From Metarhizium brunneum (Eukaryota > Ascomycota > Sordariomycetes > Hypocreales > Clavicipitaceae): DNA of 64,000 bases. The stretch lies in assembly GCF_013426205.1 (NCBI RefSeq), contig NC_089424.1, positions 1,798,001-1,862,000 of the forward strand. The letters run 5' to 3'. Of the stretch, positions 33,058-43,995 are shown piece after piece. The notes under the pieces are model-generated. The model did no database searches and was not told the origin of the DNA. It saw only the letters and a program-made list of their open reading frames with translations. Position 1 is the stretch's first letter; each line of letters starts with the position of its first letter. A program made the position numbers and the translations under genes.

Positions 33058-34494
33058 ATGTCTCTCCCAATCGTCCCTGATTACGACAACGGCGACGCCG
33101 ATGACGATAGCCTCTACTCGATAATCTCGACGTCGCCAGGTCTCGACACCGCAACCTCCCCTAGCGAGTATGGACACGACGATGTCGACGATGATTTCGA
33201 ACAGTTTTCCCTTGATGGCGATGGCATTGGCGATGGCGATGGCGTCAACTCAGAAATTTCGTGTGGTTGCTCGACTTCAGTGACGCCAAGTGCGTACGAG
33301 GATGAGGTAGCATATGGCCGACGGTACCACGGTTTCAGGAAGGGCCGCTACCCGTTGCCCAACGATGACTTGGAGCAGCGAAGAGAGGAAACAAATCATG
33401 CTTTAATGCTAGAACTTACTGTATGTGTTTTGGCTTTCTTCGGCACCCGAGTCAATATTCGTGGCATCTTCCTTGACTCCTGCCAAACCATTGAATTTCG
33501 AGAACTGATGGCCACCCAGGGCGGACGACTCTTTTACTCCGACATTGGCAAGTATCCGCACAAAATTATTGATATTGGAACAGGAACTGGTATGCCATTT
33601 TTTTTTGTTGCGGGCGTATACTGACTCGATCAATTACAGTGCTAACAAATATTTCTCAGGTACATGGGCCATAGACGGTAAGCTGGACCAACACCGACAG
33701 CCTGCTTTGTGCAGGACGATGTAGCTCGGCAATACAGCCCCTAACTTCTTCTAGTGGCCGACCAGTACCCAAGTGCAAGTGTGGTTGGAACCGATCTATC
33801 CCCTATACAACCAAAATGGGTACCTGTGAACGTGCGAATGTATGTGGACGATTGCGAAGAGCCTGATTGGCTCCATGGCTCCAACTTTGACATGGTGCAT
33901 TTTCGCGGCATGGCAGGCACTCTACGAGATCTGGATAGAATGTTGAACAGAACTTATCCGTATGTTTTGTTTCGACGGACACTTGGGCGAGGAATATATG
34001 GCTAATCGCTTGGCAGGCATGTGCGAGATGGTGGATGGGTAGAGTTTCACGAGTTCATTCCTCAAATATTATGTGACGATGGAACCATGAGCGAAGAGGA
34101 CCCAGTACGAATATTTTTCGACGCCTCAACACAGGGTCTACGAACCTTTGGTGGCGAGCCTCTGAGAGCGCTCAACTTGGAAGAGACACTTGTTGGCGCC
34201 GGCTTCACAAATATCCATGTTATCACAAAGAAAGTGCCCATTGCTGCTTGGCCACGAGATAAACACCTGAAGACAGTTGGCATGTTTACGAGGGCGGTAA
34301 TACTGGATTCGCTTGGCGCTCTCGCGGCCAAGCCACTAGCAGCTCTTGGAATACCTTCAGAAGACCGCCGAGCTCTAGTCACGCAAGTTAAACGAAGCCT
34401 CAATGACCGGAGGATACACCGTTATATGAAGTTCGTCATTTGTTATGGGCAGAAGAAAGAGAATTCTGAGTCGGCATCGCCTCCTCTTCAATAA
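33058..34494 (+). CDS. SAM-dependent methyltransferase, LaeA-like
   Basis: Class I S-adenosylmethionine methyltransferase of the large fungal LaeA-like group; the substrate is unknown. Five exons, 33058-33420, 33520-33589, 33660-33677, 33755-33959 and 34017-34494, give 377 aa. An acidic Ser-rich N-terminus leads to YHGFRKGRYPLPNDDLEQRR, the usual LaeA-like lead-in. SAM motif I (IIDIGTGTG-TWAID) is broken by two introns, and exon 3 of 18 nt supplies mainly TWAID. Then come VADQYPSASVVGTDLSPIQP (motif II with the acidic ribose-binding residue), FDMVHFRGMAGTLRD and HVRDGGWVEFHEF. Intron 1 is 99 nt, in frame and stop-free, so unspliced RNA would insert 33 residues. LaeA itself controls secondary metabolism with VeA; many paralogues exist, and no metabolite cluster is visible nearby. 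Confidence 0.88.
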
Positions 34495-35171
34495 GGCCCG
34501 AGACAGAAAGCGTCTAATTATTCACCTCACCATACGAATTGAAAGGTGGGATAGTCAGGCTCCTCCGTTGAGAGGAGGCGACGCAGGAGAGGTTTACGCT
34601 GTATAAACCTTATTATTATTATTAATACTATTATTATTCCTGGGGCATCGTTGGAATGGCCTTTTTTATTTATTTTATCTTGTTTGGTACCAAGTATCTT
34701 AGGCCGCCTCCTTTGGTTTGATAGCTCCTCAGCTCTCTATGGAACTGGCCAAGTTGGCGTTAATATTTGACAAAGGTGCAATGGGCACCCAGTGATCGGC
34801 GACCGACACGAGGAAATAAACACATAAATCCCTATTGAATACACACAAAAATTTAATCTGTGAGCGTCAAAGGCTGGCTGTTTTTTCTCAGTTGATGACA
34901 ACCACGCTCCTGTGGCGTCATTGGACGCTGCGTTGATAGTGGTGCTCTACGGAGTAGAGTTGTGGAAGATGACAAAGCGAGGTCCGTCTCGGCGCCACTC
35001 CACCAACTTCTAAAGCTTTGAAGCTTTACATTGCGCATCCCATCCTTCAAACTTGAACATCAAACCAATCCGCCGAGCAAATCGCGCTCGTGCAAGTCAC
35101 ACAAACCCCAGCACGTTATTGCACCCCGCAAAAACCGCCTTCGAAGCTTCCAGCGCTTCCGACACGCCACC
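34495..35171. other. Intergenic region between the methyltransferase gene and yth1
   Basis: About 680 bp. An ATT/TTA-rich microsatellite-like stretch lies at about 34606-34636 and TACGGAGTA at 34948-34956. The last 170 bp is C/A-rich, as in a leader. No gene is supported. Confidence 0.55.
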
Positions 35172-35981
35172 ATGGCGACCGCAACCGCACCTGCAACCGC
35201 AGCCTCCTCCATCCTGAACCACGCCTCCCAAACCTACAACTTCCGCTTCTCGCCCTTCCTCCGCGCCACATACCAGGTCGGCCTACCGCTCGATCGGCCC
35301 ATATGCAAAGCATACCAATCCGGCAGCTGTCCAAACGGCACGCGATGCACAGAGCGGCACGTCCAGGACGCCAAGACGGCGCAGGCAACAGGTGGCCTCA
35401 ATTCGCTCGTGTGCAAGCACTGGCTACGCGGGCTCTGCAAAAAGGGTGAGCACTGCGAGTTCCTGCACGAATACAACCTTCGCAAGATGCCCGAGTGCAA
35501 CTTCTTCATGAGGAACGGGTACTGCTCCAACGGCGAGGAGTGCCTCTACCTGCACGTCGACCCGTCGTCGAGGCTGCCGCCTTGTCCGCACTACGACATG
35601 GGCTTCTGCCCTCTGGGCCCGCTGTGCTCCAAGAAACATGTTCGGAGGAAGCTGTGTGTGTTCTACTTGGCCGGGTTTTGCCCGGAGGGCCCGGAGTGCA
35701 AAGCCGCGCATCCCAAGTGGAGCAAGGATCTGGACAAACCGACTGTCAAGGCGGATGGGAAGGAGGAGGAGGAGGATGGCCATGTGGACAGTGGGATGAG
35801 GGGCGACGACGATGGCAGCGAGAGGGTGACGAGAGACGGGATGGGACGTGGCGATAGGGATAGGGACCGGGATAGGGATCGGGATCGGGACAGAGACGAT
35901 GGTAGGCACGGGGGCAGGTTTAGAGGCGGTGGGAAATGGAGAGGTGGAAGGGGCGGCCGGTTCAGAGGAAGAGGGCATTGA
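35172..35981 (+). CDS. yth1: mRNA 3'-end-processing zinc-finger protein YTH1 (CPSF30)
   Basis: This subunit of the cleavage and polyadenylation factor recognises the poly(A) signal region of pre-mRNA. It is an intron-free 269-aa protein starting at an ATG in strong context (CACCATGGCG). Five CCCH fingers lie in tandem: [77 protein letters not shown] and [19 protein letters not shown]. Downstream is an acidic linker (GKEEEEDGH), an Arg-Asp dipeptide run (about seven RD units) and a C-terminal RGG-type tail ([16 protein letters not shown]). Yeast Yth1 ends soon after the fifth finger, so the RD and RGG tail is an extension whose RNA-binding role is inferred. An in-frame ATG at 35031 exists, but its added residues look like leader. 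Confidence 0.95.
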   Translation: MATATAPATAASSILNHASQTYNFRFSPFLRATYQVGLPLDRPICKAYQSGSCPNGTRCTERHVQDAKTAQATGGLNSLVCKHWLRGLCKKGEHCEFLHEYNLRKMPECNFFMRNGYCSNGEECLYLHVDPSSRLPPCPHYDMGFCPLGPLCSKKHVRRKLCVFYLAGFCPEGPECKAAHPKWSKDLDKPTVKADGKEEEEDGHVDSGMRGDDDGSERVTRDGMGRGDRDRDRDRDRDRDRDDGRHGGRFRGGGKWRGGRGGRFRGRGH

Positions 35982-36263
35982 TTTCCTCGATGGGCGCAAA
36001 ATCTAGTAGATCCTACTAAAACTACCTAGGTAGATGATATGTATGTGGACTTTGGTAAAATAGCGTTTTCTTTACACCTTGATACCCAGGTTCAAAAGAA
36101 GAGCAATAGAATCATTTTTCTGACAACGGTTCAATGTGTGTGATTGCAAATCCAATTGGAATAAATGTAGATGTATTTTGTATTTCCTTTTACGGCTTAA
36201 ATTGGAGTGGTCATTAAATACAAGTTATTGGACGTCATATCAGTCTCCGAGTCTATTTCTACG

Positions 36264-37924
36264 TCACGATCGGGGAGAATTGGACACTGGAGGCACCCAG
36301 AGACTGCTTTCAGTCGCGTCAGCACTCCATACATTACGCTCGGATGGAACAGCAATGAAATCGTTGGAGGAAGCCGTCGCCGCCTCACCGTCCTCGCTTT
36401 CTTCGCGCTCTGAGCCGTCGCAGGAACTGGTCTTCCAGGCCGACAGCTCGTCTACTCTCCGAATGCCCATCATCCAGGAGACGAGACTGCGGGGGGCCCA
36501 CCGTCCAACGAAACCATATACGCTGGAGCCGAGGCCGATGCGAACTGTGTCTCCCGTGATGGAGCCGTCCATGACATCAAAGACGGCGTTGTGCAGTCGA
36601 CGCAGGGAGCTGCCTTTCAAGCCGCGGATTCGTCCACCAGAGATGGCGGAGCTAGTTTGAGCGACGAAATTGCGCCCGTAGACGTGTCGTGCACCATCTG
36701 GCCAAACCAGAGGTTCTTGGGGGCTCCCGGCAGAGACCAGCCCTTGGCGAGAGATGGCTGCCCGCGAGGGCACAAAGCTTGAAAAGTCAAAAGTGCCAAG
36801 CTGCATGTGTGTCACTGGGATATTGAGAGGTCGAAGCTCGGCTGTCAAAACTTCGGTAAAAGCTGAAAGGGCAGAGCACACAGTCGCTTCGGGGGCGTGG
36901 AATGGTGGGTTGATTGAGGAGATAATCGAGGGCGTGAAAACGAGGACCTTGGGAGGAATCCATTTCTCGCCTATTGGTTGCAGACGCGATGCCAACAGTG
37001 GAAGGAATGCCTGGATTGTGAGAATTGGTTGAAGCAGATGTGTGTTGAATAGATCGGCGAAACTCGAAGGTGGGATGGTGGCGATGGGTGATGTTTGGTA
37101 GTGTAGGCTGGGAATAAGAATTACGGATTTGAGAGTCAAGCTATTTGGTTTGATGTGAGGACCAGGAGCCTGAGGAGATTGCAAAAAGGCCGCGAAGCGT
37201 TCGATGGCAGCGCCTGCTTGAGGGGGCTAACAGAATCAGTCAGCATCAAACGTCATGACGGCAGACATGGGAGACAATGGCACTAACATCAGTTGTATCG
37301 AGGCCAAGGGGTCGAATGTCTGGCCTGGACAAGGCGTGCACCATACTTTCGTCCTCAGCGGCATTGCATACAATGTAGACAATGAAGCCACGTCTTTCCA
37401 TATCCAGAGACAAAGACTTGGTCAGGGGCAGCGTTGGGGACCCTGCAATAACAACCACCTCTGTACGCCCGCCATTTCTCGCCCGTTTCGCTCTTCTAGT
37501 TTTTCTCATCGACCTGCTTGTCTGGTATCCTTTGAATATCATTGTGCCACAAGTGAAGACGATGACAGCCGCCAGAATCTTGTGCCGTGACACCCAGCCT
37601 TGGACCTTTTCGAACCGCGTCATGGACACGACGGCGACAGCCGGTTTCAGCGGAGGGCTTGGCTTGGCGTATTCAGGCAGCCATTTTGCTTGTGAAAGCG
37701 TCTCGCGGACAATCCTGGCGGCTTGATCGACGTTTTGATCTATGTATTCAGCAACATCATTGGAGTATTGCTTTAGCTGTGGCGGGATGTGCGCGAGCTG
37801 TTGGCAGCCGGGGACAGCTTCAGTTAGCACTGAAGGACACGGGAAAGAATGAATTTAATTTAATAATGATGTGATTGGGCAAGCTTACCACGACATCTAA
37901 AAACTGCTGGTCGTCGGCAGACAT
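36264..37924 (-). CDS. DUF1776 family protein (SDR-like, membrane-anchored)
   Basis: Fungal DUF1776 family, related to short-chain dehydrogenase-like proteins such as yeast YNL181W; the biochemical role is not settled. Exons are 37924-37889, 37797-37288 and 37226-36264, giving 502 aa. It reads MSADDQQFLDVV, then LAHIPPQLKQYSNDVAEYID with an amphipathic helix. A membrane segment at about residues 70-87 (HKILAAVIVFTCGTMIF) and a basic stretch KTRRAKRARNGG follow. The Rossmann-like start is TEVVVIAGSPTLPLTKSLS, lacking a clear TGxxxGxG motif. Later come DIRPLGLDTTD-PPQAGAAIE and SALSAFTEVLTAELRPLNIP, the position of the SDR catalytic Tyr/Lys helix, where no YxxxK is visible. A catalytic SDR function is therefore doubtful. 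Exon 1 (36 nt) is inferred from donor, branch-point and phase agreement. Confidence 0.82.
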
Positions 37925-39047
37925 GATGGAGTATGCGTGTTTTGATATGAGGACGACAAGGCGTCGTTGGGTTCACATGACGAAATCTTTGGACTTTCTC
38001 TGCTTGTTGATGTGGAGACGAAGCTGTTGCGGTCCGCCAGTGCCGTCAGCAGGGATTGCGGGGGGAACGTGGCCGCAGCTCCGTGATTGGCTGGGCGAGG
38101 GAAGCTCTTTGAGAGTCGGAGCGAGGGCCGCATGTGTAATAAGGAAAGAAGAGTCAATAATATAGTCTCTATCAAGATATTCGAATGGGGCAGTGGAAAT
38201 AACTCAAAAGAATTCCAATGATGCTGCTGAACCCGGTGATGGCATGACGTAGACGGACGACTCGGTGCTTTGCCTCATGACAAGGTTCCCAAGGGGTTTT
38301 TTCATGGCATGCCTTCAATAAATAGCACTTGCTACATGTATGATTCTGGTGGATGTGAACAAACTGAAGCGGAACGCAACAAGCGAGACAGTTGACAACA
38401 ATCTGCGAGCGGCGTCCGCTTGTACCGCGCTTTTACATAATGGCTAAATTTCCGACTGGGGATTTAGGCCCATCGGAGCCGCCATCGGAGGAGCCATGGA
38501 GCATTCATGTTCGGCGTCGGAGGGCAGCCGGCCGACTTGCAACACCCAAACCAGCCAACTCAGTCTAGTATTGACGGAGTACACCCACCGTACATGTGCG
38601 CCTGCCACTGCCCATCACCCCAGGTTTGCCGCTGGAGAAGACCCCAGCCCCCCCACATCGCTGCCCGCGGGGGCTCAAGACACGACGACTCGGTGGCACA
38701 TTTTGACCACTCACCTCGTCGCGAACTGGCCGGTTATCAACGGGTTCCACTGCCGCCGCCCCTGTGATAGCTAATGACTGCTCCCCGGACCGTCGTACCT
38801 GCCTCCAACCTCAGTTGGCCCTTCTGTGTCCTTGCCCGTGCTACAACTCTTTCCCTTCCGGGCCCAACGGCGCCTCCATTCTCCGTGCTGGTTAATCCAT
38901 GCCGGAGACCCTCGTGACTTGCCCGTTCACTACCAGTTACATCCAACCATTTCCTTTTGACCATCGACTTCCCTCTTTCAATATCACACCGAACAGCATC
39001 GAACAGCATCCAATAGCCTGTTGAGTCTCGCAACTTCTTCTCAAAAC
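37925..39047. promoter_or_regulatory. Divergent region between the DUF1776 gene and the amidase gene
   Basis: About 1.1 kb between divergent starts. The right part (about 38740-39047) is C/T-rich, as in the amidase leader. Open frames of about 90 codons show no domains. Confidence 0.5.
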
Positions 39048-40994
39048 ATGCTTCTAGATTACTTGCAGCACCGCCGTGACTGGTAAGTACTCGTTATGCG
39101 TGTTGTCTTGCGTCTTGTCCCCATCCACACATTTATGAACCTCATCACTGTCAACAATACCTACCTTGGTAGGTAGTTGGTCAGCGCTGGTCGTTACTTC
39201 CCCGCCTCCCCTGTCACCGACTCACGAGTCACCACACCCCATCTCTCCCCAAACTGGTGTTGATCCCACATTGACGCCTTCATCTCTCTCATAGCCGGTT
39301 CAAGCAGGATGAGCGTGTGCGTCGTATTCGCGCTCTGACTGCTTACCATGCTCCCTTCAGTCCATTGGACCGGGAGATCATCAACAAGCCCATTGAGGAG
39401 CTTGTCCAAGAAGTACACAAGGACCCAAGCAAAGCTGCCGACCTCCTACATACCTATGGAAAGGTTGCATTAAAAGCCCATGCGAAGACCAATTGTGTCA
39501 CTGAAGTTCTCATTGAGGATGCTGAGAAGTGGATCAAGGACGGATCCATCAACTTCAAAGGCCCTCTTGCTGGTATCCCTGTCAGCCTGAAGGATACCAT
39601 TGATGTAAAGGACTATGATAGCTCCGTCGGTGTGACGTGTAATGTTCACAAACCCAAGACTGAAGATGGTGTTACTGTCAAGTTGTTGAAGGAGCTTGGA
39701 GCTGTCCCATACATCAAGACCAACATCCCCATCACCCTCCTTAGCTTCGAGTCTTCCAACGACCTATGGGGCCGTTCTACCAATCCTTACAACAGCAAGT
39801 ACACTCCAGGTGGTTCCACGGGTGGTGAGGGCGCACTCCTCGCCATGGGAGGCCGGATCGGTATTGGAAGCGATGTTGCTGGAAGTGTCCGATGCCCCGC
39901 GCATTTCTCTGGCATCTACTCCCTCAAGTGCTCAACTGGTCGATGGCCCAAGCTCGGTATGACCACCAGCATGCCCGGACAGGACGGTATTCCTGCTGTA
40001 TACAGTCCAATGGCCCGAACACTAAATGATCTCTTCTACTTTACTCGCGCTGTCCTTGAGAAAGGCACCTACAACTATGATTACTCTTGCCATCCTATCC
40101 CTTGGAGAGCAGATGTCGTCAAAGAATATAAAGAGAAGAAGACCATGCGAATTGGTGTTTTGCGAACAGACGGTGTTGTTGACCCTAGCCCGGCTTGCAA
40201 ACGGGCTTTGGAGATGACTGAGGCCGCCCTACGTCGGGCTGGCCACGAGATCATCGAGATCAACCCGCCCGAGCCATATGAAGCCCTATACCTGGCCTCT
40301 CGTCTCTTATGTGCCGATGGTCTTGATACCGTCCGCGGATTCTTCAGGACTGGCGAGTGGAATGATCGAGGCGTAGCTCAAATGCGATTCTACGCAAAGC
40401 TTCCCAGCCCCATCAAGTACTTTTACTACCTCTGGGTTCGATACATTCGCCGTGATACACTGTGGGCTGGTTTGCTTCGCGACTGGCACCGGACTACCAC
40501 TACAGAATACTGGGCACTCATTGGGCGCAGAGAAGCTTACAAGAGAAAGTGGTGGGAGTACTGGCAGGCCACCAACCTAGACTTTATCATTGCACCACCC
40601 AATGCCACTCCGGCCGTTCCTCATGACGGCATGCATGATGCTGTCAGTAGTTGCGGTTATACTTTTATGTTCAATTTGGTAAGTAAAATATTGCCACGGA
40701 CAATGGACATGCCCACTAATACGGCTTGAACAGCTCGATTACAGTGCTGGCGTTATCCCCGTCACACATGTAGACAAGACCAAGGATCAACTGCCTGCTG
40801 GCTTCAACATTCGGAAGCTGAATGGCATTGCCCGTGGTGCTTACAAGTTGTATGACGCTAACGAAATGCATGGGCTCCCCGTTGGCGTTCAAGTCATTGG
40901 ACGAAGATTAGAAGAAGAGAAGGTTCTCGCTCTGATGGAGCGTGTGGAGGATGCTCTAGGCGATGACAAGTTCAAGTTGTTGGATGTTGATTGA
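39048..40994 (+). CDS. Amidase (amidase signature family, AmdS-like)
   Basis: Amidase-signature hydrolase that releases ammonia from small amides; the substrate is unknown. Exons are 39048-39082 (35 nt), 39295-40678 and 40734-40994, giving 559 aa, close to the length of fungal AmdS-type amidases. The Ser-cisSer-Lys triad is visible: Lys in GIPVSLKDTIDVK, the bridging Ser in TPGGSTGGEGALLAMGG, and the nucleophile Ser in GIGSDVAGSVRCPA. No signal peptide is present, so it is predicted cytosolic. The C-terminal GLPVGVQVIGRRLEEEKVLA is the family's closing motif, and exon 3 is needed to include it. The first 212-nt intron follows the short first exon (MLLDYLQHRRDC). Fungal members are often induced by amides under nitrogen limitation; no binding site is claimed here. 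Confidence 0.93.
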
Positions 40995-42024
40995 TAGCCT
41001 AATTCGACAGGAGTGGCTCTCTGGTTTTGTCGATGTGCATGAATAGGGTTAGATATTCTTAGATTTGGCAATCTAGAGGTGTTTACATTTTACAAACGTC
41101 GTCATTGTCCCACGGCGCAAAGCATGGTAACAAATGTATATCCCGCGCGCATAGCAACGAGCCATGGAACGCTTTTGGGGACATAATTGCAATACTCATG
41201 GAGGCAAATTGAATAACATTCTCATAGGGATAGGACAATGAAAACGGTACAGAAGTCCGTTTTTTCAACCGCTTTTGTTGTATTATAAGCAACTTTGTGC
41301 CAGTAGAAGAATTCCGTACATTAGCTCGCAGCATATATGTCGCAGCATATAACCAGGTAATGAAGGAAATGTACTCTGCACATCTACGTATGAGTTATGC
41401 TTCCTGTGGGCAACATACTCCAGTTGCACTTTTCACGCGTGAGGCCCGTTTGTGCAGCCGAAACATGGAATCACCGTTTGCTGCACATGCGTAGATGCAT
41501 ACGATTCTAATACAAATCACACCTTGAAGTAGAGAAGGGAAAATATAGGTGTGTAACGGGGTAATTTTTAAACACAAATGGCGTATAGTTGAACATGCCC
41601 AGTCTACAGCCAAAGCCATTTGAGAAGAATCAAAACAAAGGAAGACCATACATTCAAAGTCACAAAATCACAGTGCCAATAATAGCCAACTGATTCGCCG
41701 CCGTCCGCCCCAAACAAATTCACAACCCCAAGGCTGCTAGTTGAAGCCTGCGTGTAAGTCGCGATTAGTCATTCGCGCCGAAAGTTCCAGAGCTACGCAC
41801 CACCCACTCACAAGTTCACAACCCACCAACCACACATTCACACCACACAGCCCAATTCACCAGTCGCCCCCAGCAAGGCATCGTGCCTTACGCGTCCCGA
41901 GCATCAATATCTGGCTCGCCCGAGTCCGCCTGCCTCCAAAATGCGCGACCTTTTCCTCCTGCACCGCCGCTCCAGACGTGCACAAAACATTTAGTGCGGC
42001 GCCTATAGACGGTCCTTCACAAAG
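40995..42024. other. Intergenic region between amidase and wss1
   Basis: About 1 kb. The left side holds the amidase 3' flank; the right side (about 41700-42024) is C/A-rich, as in a leader. No gene is supported. Confidence 0.55.
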
Positions 42025-43409
42025 ATGCCAGAACACGAGAGCCTGGTAGGCTCCTATGTCCACCTGGCAATGGAGCAGCGAGCCAGTGACGCTCTACATA
42101 CTCTGAAAAAGGTCGCTTCGCAAGTGAAGCCAATCATGAGGGCTCGCGGATGGAAGGTCGGCCAGTTGGCAGAGTTTTATCCCAACCAAACCAATTTGCT
42201 AGGTATACTACATTACAGCCCTATTTATAGCAGGCATGGAACTGACTGAAAATTGTATGGACAGGTTTAAATGTAAATAGAGGATCCAAGATATGCCTTC
42301 GATTACGGTACCCGGGAGACAAGAACCAGTTTCTCCCGTTTGAGAATGTGCTAGACACGATGCTGCACGAGCTGGCGCATATTGTCCACGGACCGCACGA
42401 CCAAAAGTTCCACGCACTCTGGGACAAGCTGCGCGACGAGTGCCAGGGCTTGATGATGAAGGGATACACGGGCGAGGGATTCCTGGGCAAGGGACGCCGG
42501 CTGGGGGGAGCGAGCATGCCGGACCGGGAAGCACGTCGTCTCGCCCGCGAGGCAGCCGAGAAGCGACGCATCCGCGCATCACAGGGCCTTGGATCCGGCC
42601 AAAGACTGGGCGGAACCGCGCCCCGACCCGGCCAGGACATTCGGCAAATCATCGCAAGCGCTGCTGAAAGGCGAAACGCTGTTCTGCAGGGCTGTGGCAG
42701 CGGGCGGTACAACGATAGAGAGATTATCGAGATCGCAGACGCGGCCACCAGGAACGGCTTCAAAACACAGGCCGAGGAGGACGAGGCGAATGAAGTCGCC
42801 ATCGCCCAGGCCCTCTGGGAACTTGTCCAGGAAGAGGAGAAAGCGAAACATGGTCAATCGTACATACGCCCGTCGCCCGACCATCCTGAGGGGACGGGCG
42901 CAGGCGGGCCGCTCACTCGGGAGGCGGTTGGCACACAGGGCCAGGCCTTGCGCTCTGTCACTGCCGCTGGAGCTTCAACCATCCGAGACCCGAAGGACCG
43001 GGGTCAAGGGACAGCAGGTTCCGGAAACGGTCAGGGCCCGGATTTTTGGGCCTGCGAAATTTGCACGTTGCACAACCCGCTACAATATCTCTCCTGTGAG
43101 GCCTGCGGGTCGGAGCGGACCCAAGGCAAGAGGACGAGGTCACCAGAGCCCGTAAATGGGCCTGCAAAAAAGAAGGTGGTTGCCACGCCGGCTGCAAGCA
43201 CGATAGACTTGACAAGAGATAGTCCGCCGAAAATGAGGACGCACCAGGAAGATGGACCTAAAAAAGAGCAGACACGCGACCCGACGGCTTCACCTTCCTT
43301 GGCCGCAGAAGCACCTTGGGTGTGGATATGCAGCTTTTGTGGGACGGCTATGGAACGACAATGGTGGGCGTGCTCCCTATGTGGCAAGATGAAGGAAAGC
43401 TCCAAGTAG
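42025..43409 (+). CDS. wss1: DNA-protein-crosslink metalloprotease WSS1 (WLM domain)
   Basis: SUMO- and Cdc48-linked protease, related to SPRTN, that removes proteins crosslinked to DNA. Exons are 42025-42202 and 42265-43409, giving 440 aa. The WLM zincin motif HELAHIVHGPHD is at residues 94-105. Two SHP-like Cdc48-binding boxes follow at about 132-141 (FLGKGRRLGG) and 167-176 (GLGSGQRLGG). Next is a basic/acidic helical region (EEDEANEVAIAQALWELVQE). RanBP2-type zinc finger 1 is WACEICTLHNPLQYLSCEAC, a SUMO-interacting-like IDLT sits in the linker, and zinc finger 2 closes the protein (CSFC...CSLC). The basic stretch PAKKKVV may act in nuclear localisation. The order WLM, SHP, ZnF, SIM, ZnF fits Wss1. 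Confidence 0.93.
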
Positions 43410-43944
43410 GGTGTTTGATGATGGATATATGTATGATCAATCCTGTGGTATACAGTGAAACAGTTCAGCGTGCAGCTAGACTAGTAGATAAATGCCTGCA
43501 ATACTATGAGGGTAGAGCGACTTTGGCGAGAAGATTATAACAGCTTGAAAATCCTATTCATCACGTCAAGTACGACGACTATGGCCCCCTTCTCTAGTCG
43601 TTGCGCATGTTGTGTTTTGATGCAATGTGGCAGAGAGGAGTAGATTTAGCAAGCCTCGTTTATGTTCAGCATGCATACATGGGGTTCTTCGCACGAGCTG
43701 GAGTCGAAGCTTCAACGTTGCTTCATCAGAAACAAGAAGACTTTTTTGTTGAGGCAAGATTGGGAAAAGTGCCGATTGGAACTGGAGAAGATCGGCTTGG
43801 TAGGGTACCCTGGACGCCCACGACCTGTCGTGTCACCCACAGGCAAGGGTAATTAAAGTCTTTGGGGCTCATCGGGCTGACCAGATGACTGGTCACACCT
43901 GTGTTGTAGGCCCTGAAAGAGCGGAGCGCTTCAAATTAAAGACT

Positions 43945-43968
43945 CCAGATGTCCAGATGTCCAGATGT
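43945..43968. repeat. CCAGATGT tandem repeat, three copies
   Basis: Three perfect 8-bp units in direct tandem, 12 bp left of the TACTCCGTACGGAGTA palindrome. Confidence 0.85.
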
Positions 43969-43979
43969 CGAGTACTACG

Positions 43980-43995
43980 TACTCCGTACGGAGTA
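43980..43995. repeat. 16-bp perfect palindrome TACTCCGTACGGAGTA
   Basis: A fused head-to-head pair of the dispersed 9-mer, sharing the central TA, giving a perfect palindrome. Confidence 0.9.

Noticed and set aside
32924..33124. Upstream plus-strand frame as first exon of the methyltransferase
   Set aside because: Out of frame with the methyltransferase and without a fitting donor; the start at 33058 gives the usual acidic N-terminus.
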